Positions 44,163 through 54,163 of a stretch of 64,000 nucleotides of DNA are shown here, one piece after another. The notes under the pieces were generated by a model that was given only the letters and a program-made list of their open reading frames with translations, did no database searches and was not told where the DNA came from. Source of the DNA: Hamadaea tsunoensis DSM 44101 (lineage in GTDB: Bacteria; Actinomycetota; Actinomycetes; Mycobacteriales; Micromonosporaceae); assembly GCF_000428945.1 (NCBI RefSeq), contig NZ_AUAX01000007.1:124001-188000 (forward strand). The letters are read 5' to 3'. Position 1 is the first letter of the stretch; every line of letters begins with the position of its first letter. The translations under genes were made by a program, and so were the position numbers.

Positions 44163-46013
44163 GTGGGAACTGCCAAGATCCGCCGACTCGCCGAACGCGC
44201 CCATGCCGGGCAGCTGTTCGTATCCGGGGGGCTGTTCACCGACCATCTGGCGCGCGTCGTCGAGCTTGTGGAGCAATACGGCGGCAGCCTGGCCCAGATA
44301 CAGGCTGCTTGGCTGTATGCCGTCCCGGCCACCGGCGTGGGCGCGGTGGACCTTCTGCGTCGGGGTGTTTCGGTCCGGGTAGTCGAGATGGTGGACCTGC
44401 TCCAGCGTGACCATGACCCGTCCCGCAACGGGATCTCCCAATGGCCTCGGCGTGACCGTCGCGCTGCGCTGGTCCGGTATGCGGTCCTGACCGACTGGCA
44501 TCGGCATCTGTCCGGGCCGGACCGGTTCGGGTACACGAGCTACGAGCACATCAGCCTGGCGGACACCCTGTCGCTCCCGCGGCCCGCCGCCCCGCCACCG
44601 CCAGCGGCGGTCGAGATCGGCGAGCTTGTGAGCTGGCGACCCGGCGCCGGTGAACACTGGGGGCCGGTGGTACGACGACTCCAAGCAGCGCGTGGACCGC
44701 AGGCGCTGCCCGCGCTGCTCGCGGCCTACGCCGAGACCGTCGACCGCGGGCCCGCCTGCTGCCTGGCAGAGATTCGATCGGCCGTCTACACCCTGGTCGG
44801 CACGCCGGCGAATGTTCCATCCGAGCAGCTCCTCGACCTCAGCCGACGCTGGTGGTCATCCACCACTGTCTGGGAGGAGCGGGTCGCCATCAAGGCCCGA
44901 ACCGCCTCCCGCGTGCCCGCCGACCGGACCGCGCTGTGCGCCAAGCTCGGCTCCGGCGACCAATGGGTGGTCGTGGCCGCGATCGAAGCGCTGACCGGAC
45001 CCGGCGATCAGACCGAGATCGAAGCCCTGCGTCGCATCGTCACCAAGCCCGAACCGACATGGCAATGGGCTCACCGTGCGGCTGCCGGACGCCTCACTCG
45101 GATTGGCGGACCTGATGCTGCTCGCGCTCTCGAGGAGCGGTATCTGAATCCTATGGCGCCGCCGTGGGCCGGGTATCCGGAGTGGCTGAACCGCCATGAG
45201 GCGACGATCGTCCCGGTCCTTATCGACAAGCTTGCCGACCCGCGATGGCAGGCCGCTGCGCCGGCGGCGTTGGCACATCTACGTACCGCACAGGCAGTCG
45301 GGCCGCTGTGCGCAGGCCTGCCTACGACTGCGTTCAAGCTGGCCTATATGGATGCGCTGGGTAGGATCGGTGACGTTCGGGCCGTTCCCGCACTTCTCGA
45401 GCAGACTCGACACCCACGCCATGACATCCGCGACCACGCACTGCGGGCGCTTGCACACCTCGACGACCCGCGCGTCGTCGACGCCGCGATCGCCGCATGC
45501 GACGACCTTCACCCCGTGGTCCGCGACCGGGCCGCGCGGATACTCGTCCGTCACCCCGACGAACGCGCCGTACCCCAGCTCCTGCGACTCTGCGACGGAC
45601 CCCATGCCGCCCGCGCAGCCGCGGCCCTGATCCACTGCGCCGACGAACGAGCGCTCCCGACACTGTGGCACCTGTTCTTCTGCGCGCCCGGCCGGCAGAC
45701 CCGTCACGCCGCCGGTCGAGCACTCGCCCGCATCGACGGACCACGTAGGTATCCGCCCAACCCGGATATCCGAGTGAAGCGCGCCTACATCTGGCTGCTC
45801 GGCTTCAAACCGCAATGGCAGCCCGCCGGCACCCTCCGCCAAGGACTCGACGACACAGACCCGATCGTGCGGGCACGGGCGGTGCAAGCACTGGCCCGCC
45901 TCGGCGACACCGCCAGCACGCCCACCATCCGGGGCCTCCTCACCGATCCCGACCGCCGCGTACGCGCAGCCGCCGCCACCGCACTCAGAACAGCCGGCAG
46001 CCCATCCGCGTAG
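44163..46013 (+). CDS. HEAT-repeat protein with degenerate HD-like N-terminal domain
   Basis: About 616 aa. Residues ~1-130 resemble the HD hydrolase of RelA/SpoT-type proteins (KIRRLAERAHAGQ, TDHLARVVELV), but the metal-binding His-Asp is replaced in AAWLYAVPATG, so catalysis is unlikely. The rest is at least ten HEAT/PBS-lyase-like helical repeats (AVGPLCAGLPT, DVRAVPALLEQ, DPRVVDAAIAA, DERAVPQLLRL, DDTDPIVRARAVQALARLGD), a protein-binding solenoid. GTG 44163 is chosen because domain similarity starts there; the frame opens at GTG 44082. Confidence 0.7.
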   Translation: MGTAKIRRLAERAHAGQLFVSGGLFTDHLARVVELVEQYGGSLAQIQAAWLYAVPATGVGAVDLLRRGVSVRVVEMVDLLQRDHDPSRNGISQWPRRDRRAALVRYAVLTDWHRHLSGPDRFGYTSYEHISLADTLSLPRPAAPPPPAAVEIGELVSWRPGAGEHWGPVVRRLQAARGPQALPALLAAYAETVDRGPACCLAEIRSAVYTLVGTPANVPSEQLLDLSRRWWSSTTVWEERVAIKARTASRVPADRTALCAKLGSGDQWVVVAAIEALTGPGDQTEIEALRRIVTKPEPTWQWAHRAAAGRLTRIGGPDAARALEERYLNPMAPPWAGYPEWLNRHEATIVPVLIDKLADPRWQAAAPAALAHLRTAQAVGPLCAGLPTTAFKLAYMDALGRIGDVRAVPALLEQTRHPRHDIRDHALRALAHLDDPRVVDAAIAACDDLHPVVRDRAARILVRHPDERAVPQLLRLCDGPHAARAAAALIHCADERALPTLWHLFFCAPGRQTRHAAGRALARIDGPRRYPPNPDIRVKRAYIWLLGFKPQWQPAGTLRQGLDDTDPIVRARAVQALARLGDTASTPTIRGLLTDPDRRVRAAAATALRTAGSPSA

Positions 46014-46289
46014 GCGTCGAAGCGCCAGTGGTTCTGCTCGGTCTGCTGACCAGCCGCCCGTGCCCCGGTGCGCATTTCCCGGTCGGCCGATTCCCATGGA
46101 AGCGGCGCACAGAGATGATTCGATGGCTGGATCAGTGCTGGGACGTGTGGCGACGCAACGAGGTCCGGCGCGAGGCTCGAACAGCTATCGCACACAGGGT
46201 CGTGACGTCTCGACCAAACCGCTGATTGATGATGATCAGAAGGAATGGTTGGCTGCCGGAGTAGCATGTAGACGATCGAAGGGGCTGCG

Positions 46290-47174
46290 GTGCGCCGACC
46301 GACCAAGTTTACGATCATGGCTATGGTCGGTTTCGGCCTTTTCGCAGCAGCCTGGTGGGTCGCGGAGCAACGTGCGCACCTGGATCGAAGCTCGGCCCTG
46401 ACGATCGCCGGCTTCGTCGCCGGCCCATTGCTTGCCGGCCTGACGGTCTGGGCTGGCGACCGCCCAGCTGTGGCTGAGGATCCCAAGACTACCGAGGCGG
46501 GCTGGCCTGATCCGCGGGCTGTCAAGACCGCCAGGGACTACTACGCCGCGCTCACCCGCACGTGGATCCGGGCCGGCTCCCCGGCGGCGGAGGAGGTCGG
46601 CCGGCGTACAGGCGGCCGTGTGCGGGAGTTGAGTACGCTGCTGGACTACGATGGCGACCCCGACAACAAGATCGACTGGTCGTCGACGTCGCTGCTGCTG
46701 GAGTCGATGGATCTGCCGCGTCAGCTGATCGCCCAGTGGCGGGGGGCCGCGGTGCGCGCCGAGAGGGTACGCCTGCGTCAGTACGAGTTCGATGAGCGCG
46801 AGGAACGAGCCGGCAACCGTGAGGCGTACGCCAGTCATTGGCGGTTGACCACCGCGGTCGCGGCTGCCGGCTTTCTGGTCCTGTACGCGTTCGTGGGAGC
46901 AGGCGTATCGCAGCTGGCCGTTCCCCATCTGGGTACTGGCAACTTTGTCGCGCTCGGCCTCAGCGCGATTGTCTTGATCGCCGTGAGTTGGCTGATCATG
47001 GAGCTGTCGATGTTCTGGCACGGGCAGACCGTGCGCAACTTCGTGATCGCATGCTGTTTCGTCGGCTTGGCCGCAGGTTTCGCGGTGGCGCACCAGCGGG
47101 TCGGCCTGGGTACCTCGATCGACTATTCCCATGTGGGGTTGGTCGTTCGCAACTGGCTGGCCTGGCGATTCTGA
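46290..47174 (+). CDS. Hypothetical membrane protein
   Basis: 294 aa, GTG start. Two N-terminal membrane segments (FTIMAMVGFGLFAAAWW and ALTIAGFVAGPLLAGLTVW) are followed by a ~110-residue cytoplasmic, charged, probably helical stretch, then three C-terminal membrane segments. No family is recognised. The arrangement (2 TM, soluble helical domain, 3 TM) may suit a sensor or pore, but no motif supports a function. Confidence 0.6.
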   Translation: MRRPTKFTIMAMVGFGLFAAAWWVAEQRAHLDRSSALTIAGFVAGPLLAGLTVWAGDRPAVAEDPKTTEAGWPDPRAVKTARDYYAALTRTWIRAGSPAAEEVGRRTGGRVRELSTLLDYDGDPDNKIDWSSTSLLLESMDLPRQLIAQWRGAAVRAERVRLRQYEFDEREERAGNREAYASHWRLTTAVAAAGFLVLYAFVGAGVSQLAVPHLGTGNFVALGLSAIVLIAVSWLIMELSMFWHGQTVRNFVIACCFVGLAAGFAVAHQRVGLGTSIDYSHVGLVVRNWLAWRF

Positions 47175-47516
47175 GGCGAGCGCGCCAAGATCGGCAAGCG
47201 GTCCCGGCTTGCCCCCACGGCCCGACCGGTAGCATCGACGGCTTCATGTCCAGCCCGTCGCTCAACATTGCCGCATCACTGTCTGCCCAAGGGCGACAGC
47301 CCCACCACACGGTGCAGGTCAAGCTGACCATTCCCCGCCAGGCACTCCGACGCCCGGCACCGCCGGAAGGCCGAGCCGGACTGGGCGACACCAGCGGAAT
47401 GCCGGTGACGATCGAGCACGGCGGGTCGACTACACCACGTTCGCCGACCTTGTCGTACGCGAAGTGGAGCAGTTGTCAGCCAGGATCGGCTACAGCGTAT
47501 TTCTCCACGAGTGCGG
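47175..47516. other. Gap with coding-like debris
   Basis: About 340 bp between convergent genes. Different frames give short plausible peptides (for example TFADLVVREVEQLSARIGYSVFL), but no frame joins them. This could be a decayed gene or chance. Confidence 0.3.
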
Positions 47517-48044
47517 TTACCGGTTTGCCGGAAAGCTCGTGAGGAGGTCGGTGATCTGCTCGGCGTCGGCGGTGGCCAGAAACCCGCCGGTGAAACGCTC
47601 GTCGTTGGTCACCTCCGCCGTCATCGGATCGCGTACCGGGACGTCCTGGTGGGGGTCTGCGAGCTCCGTCTCGGCCAGCAGCAGTCCGCTCAGCGGGCCG
47701 TGAAACTCGTCGACCGCGAACGGGCCCCACTGCCAGCGTGTCTTGCTCAACGTCGCCGCGGGCAGGCTGGACAGCAGCGCGTACTCCGCTGTGGACAGGT
47801 ACATGTTGGTGATGGCGACGACCAGCGGGCCGCCGCCGTCGGGGCGTACCTTCTGGCAGAACTTGTGGACGACCTGACCGTCGCGCTCCATCCGGCGTAC
47901 GCGGAACCGGCTGCCGGTCACGTAACGGTCCTCGATGAGGCAGGGGTCGACGGCGTCGGCGGGCAGCCGGGACAGCAGGAACCGCCGCTCGTACTCCAGC
48001 TTGGCGTACTTACCTTCACCGGGACGGCGTACATGGCTTGCCAT
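47517..48044 (-). CDS. CYTH-domain protein
   Basis: 175 aa. The N-terminal EYERRFLL matches the ExExK-type signature of CYTH triphosphate tunnel enzymes (Arg replaces the usual Lys). It is followed by IEDRYVTGSRFRVRRM, SKTRWQWG and DEFHGPLSGLLLAETEL, the alternating acidic/basic strands of the tunnel. Members hydrolyse triphosphates (thiamine triphosphate, inorganic triphosphate) or make cAMP. The Lys-to-Arg change makes activity uncertain. Confidence 0.82.
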   Translation of the reverse strand: MASHVRRPGEGKYAKLEYERRFLLSRLPADAVDPCLIEDRYVTGSRFRVRRMERDGQVVHKFCQKVRPDGGGPLVVAITNMYLSTAEYALLSSLPAATLSKTRWQWGPFAVDEFHGPLSGLLLAETELADPHQDVPVRDPMTAEVTNDERFTGGFLATADAEQITDLLTSFPANR

Positions 48045-48206
48045 CGGGTCATTCTAGATCAACAAGAGCGGCGTCCCTGCGGCGCGGGCATCGGGCGACG
48101 GCGATCACGGCCGCGATCTCGCTGACCATGAAGCCGCGTTCGATCGGAGTGGGCCGCCGTGTACTCCGGTGGCGCAAACCGCCGATGGTGGTGATACTCA
48201 CCGTTC

Positions 48207-49145
48207 ATGGAGAAGGCTCGCCGGAACCCGGTCGGCCGGGACCTGGCGCATGCGCTGCGTACCGGACCGTTCTCCGCGGTGTTGCATCTGGCCATCGAAG
48301 ACCGGGGTATGCGGTTGGAGGAGATCCAGGAGCGGCTGGCCGACGCGGGGATCACCGTCAGTACGACCACGTTGAGCTATTGGCGCCGGGGGAGGAGCCG
48401 CCCCGAACGGCCCGAGTCGATGAAGGCGGTCCGGCTGCTGGAGCAGATTCTGTCGCTGCCCGCCGAGTCGTTGATCGCGCAGCTCGGGCCGCGCCGTCCG
48501 CGCGGTCGCTGGCTGGGGCAGCCGCCGGGGACGATCGACATCGATCGGTTGTTCACCAATGCGACCAGCGTCTCGAAGATGGTCGGCGAACTCGACCGCT
48601 GGTTCTACCACGAGCTGAGCCGGCTCAGCCTGCACGATGTCTACCAGGTCGGCGCGCAGCGCCAGGAGATCGGCCTCACCTGCCGTCAGGTGATGCGGGC
48701 GAACATCGACCGGGTGTCGCGTACGGTCGGCATCTTCCACACGGACGATCCGTCGGCGCCGGTACAGATCAATCCGCTGCGCAACTGCCGCCTGGGGCGG
48801 GTGCGCACCGACCCCGGCAGCGGGCTGTGCGCCGCTGAGTTCATTTTCGACCGCGTGCTGTCGCAGGGCGACACGGTGGTGCTGGAGTACGAGTTCCTCG
48901 GCAGCTCGACCGCGCCCACCGACATCTACTATCGCGGGTTTTCCGTACCGGTGGGAGAGTATCTGCTGCAGCTGCAGTTCCATCGCGACGCGGTGCCGGC
49001 CCGGTGCTACCGGTTTGAGCGCCGCGGAGTGACCGCCCCGGATCAGGGCGTACGCGAGGTGTGGATCGGCTCGACGCACGGAACGCATCTGGTCGGCTCG
49101 GATGTGGCGCCGGGCATCGTGGGCATGCGCTGGGAATGGGAGTAG
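48207..49145 (+). CDS. XRE-type DNA-binding protein
   Basis: 312 aa. A helix-turn-helix lies near the N-terminus (MRLEEIQERLADAGITVSTTTLSYWRRGRSRP), followed by a helical linker and a C-terminal beta-rich half (SGLCAAEFIFDRVL, GDTVVLEYEFLG, VGEYLLQLQFH, GVREVWIG) of unknown fold. It differs from the XRE-TPR proteins of the biosynthetic locus. It ends just before a hairpin terminator. The ligand or target is unknown. Confidence 0.75.
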   Translation: MEKARRNPVGRDLAHALRTGPFSAVLHLAIEDRGMRLEEIQERLADAGITVSTTTLSYWRRGRSRPERPESMKAVRLLEQILSLPAESLIAQLGPRRPRGRWLGQPPGTIDIDRLFTNATSVSKMVGELDRWFYHELSRLSLHDVYQVGAQRQEIGLTCRQVMRANIDRVSRTVGIFHTDDPSAPVQINPLRNCRLGRVRTDPGSGLCAAEFIFDRVLSQGDTVVLEYEFLGSSTAPTDIYYRGFSVPVGEYLLQLQFHRDAVPARCYRFERRGVTAPDQGVREVWIGSTHGTHLVGSDVAPGIVGMRWEWE

Positions 49146-49177
49146 CGGCCGGGCCTCGTCGTGCGAAGCCCGGCCGC
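49145..49177. terminator. Bidirectional hairpin terminator
   Basis: Perfect 10-bp arms (49145-49154, 49168-49177) with a 13-nt loop, between the convergent DNA-binding-protein and subtilisin genes. Confidence 0.85.
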
Positions 49178-49186
49178 CCTCGCCGG

Positions 49187-51142
49187 TCAGGAAGCGCTGA
49201 TGGTCACGTCGTCGATGACGAAGCTGGTCTGCAGGCTCTGGTCCTCGACCCCGTTGAACTTCAGGGTCACCGTCTGCCCGGCGAACTGGCTCACGTTGAC
49301 GACCTTCTCCACGTACGCGGAGTTGGCGTCGAGGTTGGTGGCGGACGCGACCGTCGTGCTGCCCATGGTCACCGTCAACCGGTCCCAGACCTGGCCGTCG
49401 TTCTCCGCGGTCGTGATCCGGACCCAGTAGCGCAGGGTCGCACTCGTGCAGCCGGCCGGGATGGTCACCGACTGGGAGATGTAGTCGGTGTGCGTCTGGC
49501 CCTGGCCGCCCAGCCAGGCGCTGCGCGTACCGGTGTGGCCGGGGTAGCCGTAGGACGACCAGGCGCCGATCACGCCGCTGTTGGACGTCCACGGAGTGGT
49601 GCCGCTTTCGAGGCTGGAGTTGCCGACGACCTGCACCGGGGTGCAGCCACCGCCACCGGAGGTCACCGTCCAGGTGAAGGTGGCCGTCCCGGTCTTGCTC
49701 GCCGCGTCGGTCACCGTGACCGTGACGTTCGACGTGCCGGCCGTGGTCGGGCTGCCCGTGATCCGACCGGTCGACGAGCTGATCGACAGGCCCGCCGGCA
49801 GGCCGGAGGCGGTCCACGTGTACGGCGTCGTGCCGCCACTGGCTTGCATCTGCAGGTCGGCCGACTGTCCGACGCCCGTGTTCTGGTTGCCGGGGTTGGT
49901 CACGGACGGGTTGCCCGGCTGGGTGCCGCCGTTCATGAAGCCCGTGTAGAGCAGACGGTTGGGGGAACCCGTACCCGCGCTGGTGATCTTTCCCGTGGTG
50001 GCGTTGTTGACGAGCGCGTCGCGTACCTGGGCGGGGGTGGCGTTGGGGTTCTGCCCGAGGTAGACGGCGGCCGCGCCGGTGACGTGCGGGGACGCCATCG
50101 AGGTGCCGGTCATCGTGGCGCTGCCGGTGTTGCTGGAGTAGGACGCGGACACGATGCTGGTGCCGGGAGCGAACAGATCCAGGCAGGTGCCGTAGTTGCT
50201 GGTGCTGTTACGCGCGTCCGAGCTGTTGGAGTTACCGACAGTCATGGCGGCGGCGACGGACTGCGGGCTGTAGCTGCAGGCATTGTCGCCGGCGTTCCCG
50301 GCCGCCATGACGACCAGGATCCCGGAGTTGATCAGGTTGGTGACCGCGGTGTCCATGGCCTGGCTGGTGCAGGGGCTGGTGCAACCGATGCTGTAGTTGA
50401 CGACGGCGGGCTTGACACCGTTGGTGCGTACCCAGTCGAAGCCGGCGATCAGGTCGTCGTTGGTGCCGGTGCCCTGGCAGTCGAGGACGCGGACCGACAC
50501 CAGGCTCGCCTTCTTGGCGATGCCGTAGGTCGTGCCGACCGCGGTACCCGCCACGTGGGTGCCGTGGCCGTGACAGTCGGCGGGGTTGTTGTCGCCGTCG
50601 ACGATGTCGACGCCCTGCTTGACCCGGCCGGTGAACTCCTGGTGACTGGCGTTGAGACCGGTGTCGGTGACGTAGACGGTGACGCCCTGGCCGGGGTTGG
50701 CCGGGTACGTGAACGTCTGGTTCAGCGGCAGGTTCGCCTGATCGATGCGGTCGTCACCCCAATTGGGCGGGTTGTTCTGGGTGTCGGCGATCTGGATCCG
50801 CTGCACCGCCTCCACCGAGGCGACCGACGGGTCGGCGGCCAGCCGCTTGGCCTGCTGCTGCGACATCGTCACCGAGAAGCCGTGCAGGACGTCGCCGTAG
50901 ACGTGGCGGGTCTGCCCGCCGAAGCGGCCGGTCAGGTCATGCGCCTTGGTGCTGATGGCCGCCGCGGTGGCGGCCGCCGCTGAATCCTTCAGCACGACGA
51001 TGTACCGGCCGGCGACGGCGCTGGGGCTGTCGGCGTACCGGATGGTGCCTTCGGGGGCGGCCTGAGCCGGAGTGGCGATGCCGGCCGTGGCCGCCAACGC
51101 CATGAAGATCACGGCACCGATGCCGTGGATGCGTTGCAACAC
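49187..51142 (-). CDS. Secreted subtilisin-like protease (S8) with Ig and jelly-roll tails
   Basis: 651 aa preproprotein. The Sec signal ends AQA, an I9 inhibitor propeptide ([10 protein letters not shown] through ASVEAVQ) follows, then the S8 domain with Asp in VTDTGLN, His in [10 protein letters not shown] and Ser in GTSMASPH. After a Gly/Asn linker comes an Ig-like He_PIG-type domain ([20 protein letters not shown]), then a jelly-roll domain ([26 protein letters not shown]) that may bind glycan or substrate. GTG 51142 is preferred because GGAGGAG sits just upstream; an ATG at 51160 is in frame. Confidence 0.93.
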   Translation of the reverse strand: MLQRIHGIGAVIFMALAATAGIATPAQAAPEGTIRYADSPSAVAGRYIVVLKDSAAAATAAAISTKAHDLTGRFGGQTRHVYGDVLHGFSVTMSQQQAKRLAADPSVASVEAVQRIQIADTQNNPPNWGDDRIDQANLPLNQTFTYPANPGQGVTVYVTDTGLNASHQEFTGRVKQGVDIVDGDNNPADCHGHGTHVAGTAVGTTYGIAKKASLVSVRVLDCQGTGTNDDLIAGFDWVRTNGVKPAVVNYSIGCTSPCTSQAMDTAVTNLINSGILVVMAAGNAGDNACSYSPQSVAAAMTVGNSNSSDARNSTSNYGTCLDLFAPGTSIVSASYSSNTGSATMTGTSMASPHVTGAAAVYLGQNPNATPAQVRDALVNNATTGKITSAGTGSPNRLLYTGFMNGGTQPGNPSVTNPGNQNTGVGQSADLQMQASGGTTPYTWTASGLPAGLSISSSTGRITGSPTTAGTSNVTVTVTDAASKTGTATFTWTVTSGGGGCTPVQVVGNSSLESGTTPWTSNSGVIGAWSSYGYPGHTGTRSAWLGGQGQTHTDYISQSVTIPAGCTSATLRYWVRITTAENDGQVWDRLTVTMGSTTVASATNLDANSAYVEKVVNVSQFAGQTVTLKFNGVEDQSLQTSFVIDDVTISAS

Positions 51143-51160
51143 AGTGGTCTCCTCCCACAT

Positions 51161-51589
51161 GACGCTCCGCGACCGGCTTTGGTCGACGCCGGGCGCGGAG
51201 GTTGGGGAGAACCTAAGAGGACGTGCATTCGCGGCGGCAGCTTCATGAACCGCAGACGACAACTTGTCGCGGCAAAACTGTTGAAAACTGGGAAAGGAGC
51301 TCAGCCGCTTCACCACGTGCCTCGAGATGATCATCGACGCGTGGGAAGCGCATCCGCGTCGCCGCGATCCTGATCGAGGTGTCGTGTACCACGTCCATCG
51401 AGAATCGGCGTGGCCGCCGGCGGTGGTGGAGGTCCCTCGATGTCTCGAGCGGGTCGCTCCGCTCTGGATCTCACGGCTCCCGCAGGAGTCCGACGAACGT
51501 CCGACCTGCGGTTTCTCCGTTCCTCGACTGTGCTTATGGAAGCACCCGGGCCGCTATGCTGGGCCGCTTGTTCTGACCGAAAATGAGGA
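51161..51589. other. Intergenic region, nothing identified
   Basis: About 430 bp upstream of the subtilisin gene and past the 3' end of the Nudix gene. No frame has a ribosome-binding site plus recognisable content. The subtilisin promoter must lie in its left part. Confidence 0.45.
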
Positions 51590-52123
51590 TCAGCCGGAAA
51601 CGATGATCGGTTCGTCCGGTGGTCCGTCGCTGAGCAGGTGCGCAAGCAGCTGAGGGAGGCCGGCGGGCCGCAATGTGTCGTTCGTCGCGGCCAACTCTGA
51701 GACGGTCCACCATCGGTGGCCGGTGATGGTTGCTCTCTCGAAGTCCTCGAAGCTGGATGTGTCGATCTCGAAGGCTGTTACGCGGGCGAGGTAGTAGCGC
51801 TGCTCGACTTCGTAGGTGACGCCGTTTCGGACCGTGTTCCACGGTCGTCCGCGCCACACCTCCCGGCCCAGCGTTACGCCGGTGAGACCGGTCTCCTCGC
51901 GAATCTCCCGCAGTGCCGCCTGCTCATGGCTTTCACCTGGGTGCACGCCGCCGCCTGCTGTGAACCAGCGAAGGGTTCCGTCGGCGCGCGCACCTGACGA
52001 GAACAGCAGCAACCGATCGGCGTCGTCGATCAGCAGTACCCGCACGCTCGGGCGCGAGATGGGGGCGGGATCGAGCGGCACCTGTGCGAGTGTAGTTACA
52101 GATGGGGATGGCTGGCCGGACAT
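51590..52123 (-). CDS. Nudix hydrolase
   Basis: 177 aa. The Nudix box is complete: GGGVHPGESHEQAALREIREETGL (written as the GX5EX7REUXEEXGU pattern), around residues 57-80. It hydrolyses a nucleoside diphosphate linked to another moiety. The N-terminal SRPSVRVLLIDDADRLLLF strand is typical, and the later WRGRPWNTVRNGVTYEVEQRYY resembles the family that handles sugar- or nucleotide-diphosphates. It is monocistronic. Confidence 0.92.
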   Translation of the reverse strand: MSGQPSPSVTTLAQVPLDPAPISRPSVRVLLIDDADRLLLFSSGARADGTLRWFTAGGGVHPGESHEQAALREIREETGLTGVTLGREVWRGRPWNTVRNGVTYEVEQRYYLARVTAFEIDTSSFEDFERATITGHRWWTVSELAATNDTLRPAGLPQLLAHLLSDGPPDEPIIVSG

Positions 52124-52322
52124 GTCAGCCTCGACATGCGTATGCCTGACTTCTTCGCGTCGGCTGGGATGGTGGTCTTCCTGACGATGTGGACGTCGTG
52201 GCGTGGGTGGGCCGCGTGTTGGGGGATCCGGGTGGTCGGCAGAGTCCTGGTCGGGAGGGTTTCGGTGCGGCTGCGGGAAAGCACGGGAAGATCACACTCT
52301 CCGGGTTATCGGGGGAACCTCA

Positions 52323-52354
52323 CTGGTGGCCTCTCCATACGGAGAGGCCACCAG
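52323..52354 (-). terminator. Hairpin terminator after the P-domain gene
   Basis: Perfect 14-bp arms (52323-52336, 52341-52354) and 4-nt loop, 13 bp past the stop of the - strand gene. Confidence 0.85.
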
Positions 52355-52367
52355 CCGGCCCTCCCGG

Positions 52368-53156
52368 TCAGACCGACAGCGTCCAGCTGTTGATGCGGCC
52401 GACGTCGGCCGGCGAGGCGTCCTGCACCCGCAGACCCCACGTGCCGGTGCGTACCTCGCCCGACAAGTTGATCGTGAAGGTCTGCACGACGTTGTCCGCA
52501 CTGCCACCCGACCGGTTACGCAGGATGTACACGCTTCCGTCCGGAGCGACCAGGCTGATGACAAGGTCACCCGAGTACGTGTGCGTGATGTTCACGGCGA
52601 CCGTCGACGCCGTGGACGCCGGTCCCGTGCACGTGATGGCGACGTTCGACGTCACGGTGCCGTTGTCCGGGATGGTGTACGCGGTCGCGTTGGTCTGCGA
52701 ACAGGTCGCGGCCGCGGCGAGCATCAGCGTCCAGGTGTTGATGAACCCGGCGTCCCCCGACGCCGCGTCCTGTACATGCAACCGCCACGTGCCCGCGGCG
52801 GCCTCCGAAGACAAGTTCACGGTGAACGTCTGGTCGAGGTTGTCCGCCGACCCGCCCACGCGACTCTGCAACACGTACGCCGACCCGTCCGGCGCCACCA
52901 GGCTGACCACGAGATCGCCCTGGTAAGGGTGCACGATGTGCACCTCTACCCGCGAGGTCACCGCCGCCGCACCCGGGCAACCGCTGATCACCATCGGGCT
53001 GTCGGCGGAACCGAGATCCGGAACGGCCACGTCCGTGTTGTTGGTACCGATACAACCGGCCGCCAGTGCCGGTGCCGAGGCCATGCCCACCGCCAGTCCA
53101 CAAGCGAGAACGGTGGCGGCGCCGACGACCCCGAGCCGGGTCAGAACTCTCTTCAC
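52368..53156 (-). CDS. Secreted protein with two P/Homo B domains
   Basis: 262 aa. A Sec signal ends ALA (~residue 33). Then come two repeats of a ~110-residue proprotein-convertase P domain, each with IxHxYxGDLVxSLVAPDGSxYxL, GGSADN, QTFT(V/I)NLS and GTW-LxVQDA (one ending AGFINTWTL, the other VGRINSWTL). P domains usually follow a peptidase domain; here they stand alone, so the protein may be an adhesin or a stabilising partner of another protease such as the nearby subtilisin (inference). GTG 53156 has GGGAGAG upstream; an ATG at 53171 is in frame. Confidence 0.85.
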   Translation of the reverse strand: MKRVLTRLGVVGAATVLACGLAVGMASAPALAAGCIGTNNTDVAVPDLGSADSPMVISGCPGAAAVTSRVEVHIVHPYQGDLVVSLVAPDGSAYVLQSRVGGSADNLDQTFTVNLSSEAAAGTWRLHVQDAASGDAGFINTWTLMLAAAATCSQTNATAYTIPDNGTVTSNVAITCTGPASTASTVAVNITHTYSGDLVISLVAPDGSVYILRNRSGGSADNVVQTFTINLSGEVRTGTWGLRVQDASPADVGRINSWTLSV

Positions 53157-53346
53157 AGCAATCTCTCCCATCGCACCCCCGAAGCGTCCGGGGACGGTGT
53201 CACCAGATTGCCGCCCACGAAGTGGACCAGGTAGTGGGGGAAACCCCACGGATGTGCCCTTGATCCCCCGGGGAGTACGCCAGGGCGCGGCACCCGGGTC
53301 CCCCACAACACCGGGTGCTGTCCCTGGTCATGCTACGTTTGCGATC

Positions 53347-54105
53347 ATGACAGGCGGCCGGAACCTGGATCAGGATCTCGGCGTCGAGCAGCGCCCGTCC
53401 GACTCTCCGTACATTGAACGGCTCTATCGGACCGGCGGGACGACGGGGACGGCGCCGGTCCGGATGCGGTCGGTGGCGAATTCCAACTGGGAGCTGGTGG
53501 TCTGGCGGCACCGGGGCGTCACGGGCGTGGCGGTCCGAGGCCCGGAGACGGCGCCCGCGGTGGTGGACGTTCCCCTGGGCGACGGCGAGACCTTCGGGAT
53601 CATCTTCCGGCACGGCGCCTACCTGAGGCCGCTGCCGGTGCCGGACCTCGTCGACACCGCTGTGCAGAGCCCGCACGTGACGGCGCGCTCGTTCGTCCTG
53701 CAGGGCGACGACTGGCAGCTGCCGACCTACGACAATGCCGACGTTTTCGTCGACCGCCTGGTCCGGGCCGGGCTGCTGGTACGCGACCCGCTGGTCACCG
53801 ACGTGCTGCGGGGCGACACGACGACTTTGGTCACGCCGCGGTCCGTGCAGCGGCGGGTGGTGGCCGCGACCGGGTTGACCCAGGGCTCGGTCCGGCAGAT
53901 CGAACGGGCTCGCCAGGCGGCGATCCTCCTGGCCGGCGGCGGGACCGCGACCGACGTCGTCCAGCAGGTCGGGTATCACGACCAGCCGCACCTCGCCCGC
54001 TCGCTGATGCGTTTCCTGGGCTGCACGGCGACCCGGCTGCAGCGCCCCGAACCTGGCGAGGTGCTGTCGCTTCTGTACAAGACCGATGCTGAGGTACGCC
54101 CCTAG
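53347..54105 (+). CDS. AraC-family-like regulator
   Basis: 252 aa. The N-terminal ~150 residues form a sensor domain of beta strands (NSNWELVVWRHRG, GETFGIIFRHGAYLRPLP). The C-terminal part is an AraC-type helix-turn-helix (SVQRRVVAATGLTQGSVRQIERARQAAILL, then ATDVVQQVGYHDQPHLARSLMRFLG). The ligand is unknown. It is followed 58 bp later by the VOC protein on the same strand, which may be its target gene. Confidence 0.85.
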   Translation: MTGGRNLDQDLGVEQRPSDSPYIERLYRTGGTTGTAPVRMRSVANSNWELVVWRHRGVTGVAVRGPETAPAVVDVPLGDGETFGIIFRHGAYLRPLPVPDLVDTAVQSPHVTARSFVLQGDDWQLPTYDNADVFVDRLVRAGLLVRDPLVTDVLRGDTTTLVTPRSVQRRVVAATGLTQGSVRQIERARQAAILLAGGGTATDVVQQVGYHDQPHLARSLMRFLGCTATRLQRPEPGEVLSLLYKTDAEVRP

Positions 54106-54163
54106 CGTTGCAGGTGCGGCCGGACGACACCGGTACGCGAGGACGTTGAAGGAAGGCGCTGAG

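Noticed and set aside
48198-49817. - strand frame of 539 codons
   Set aside because: Antisense to the XRE-type gene and out of frame with the subtilisin gene. Its content is low-complexity and basic.
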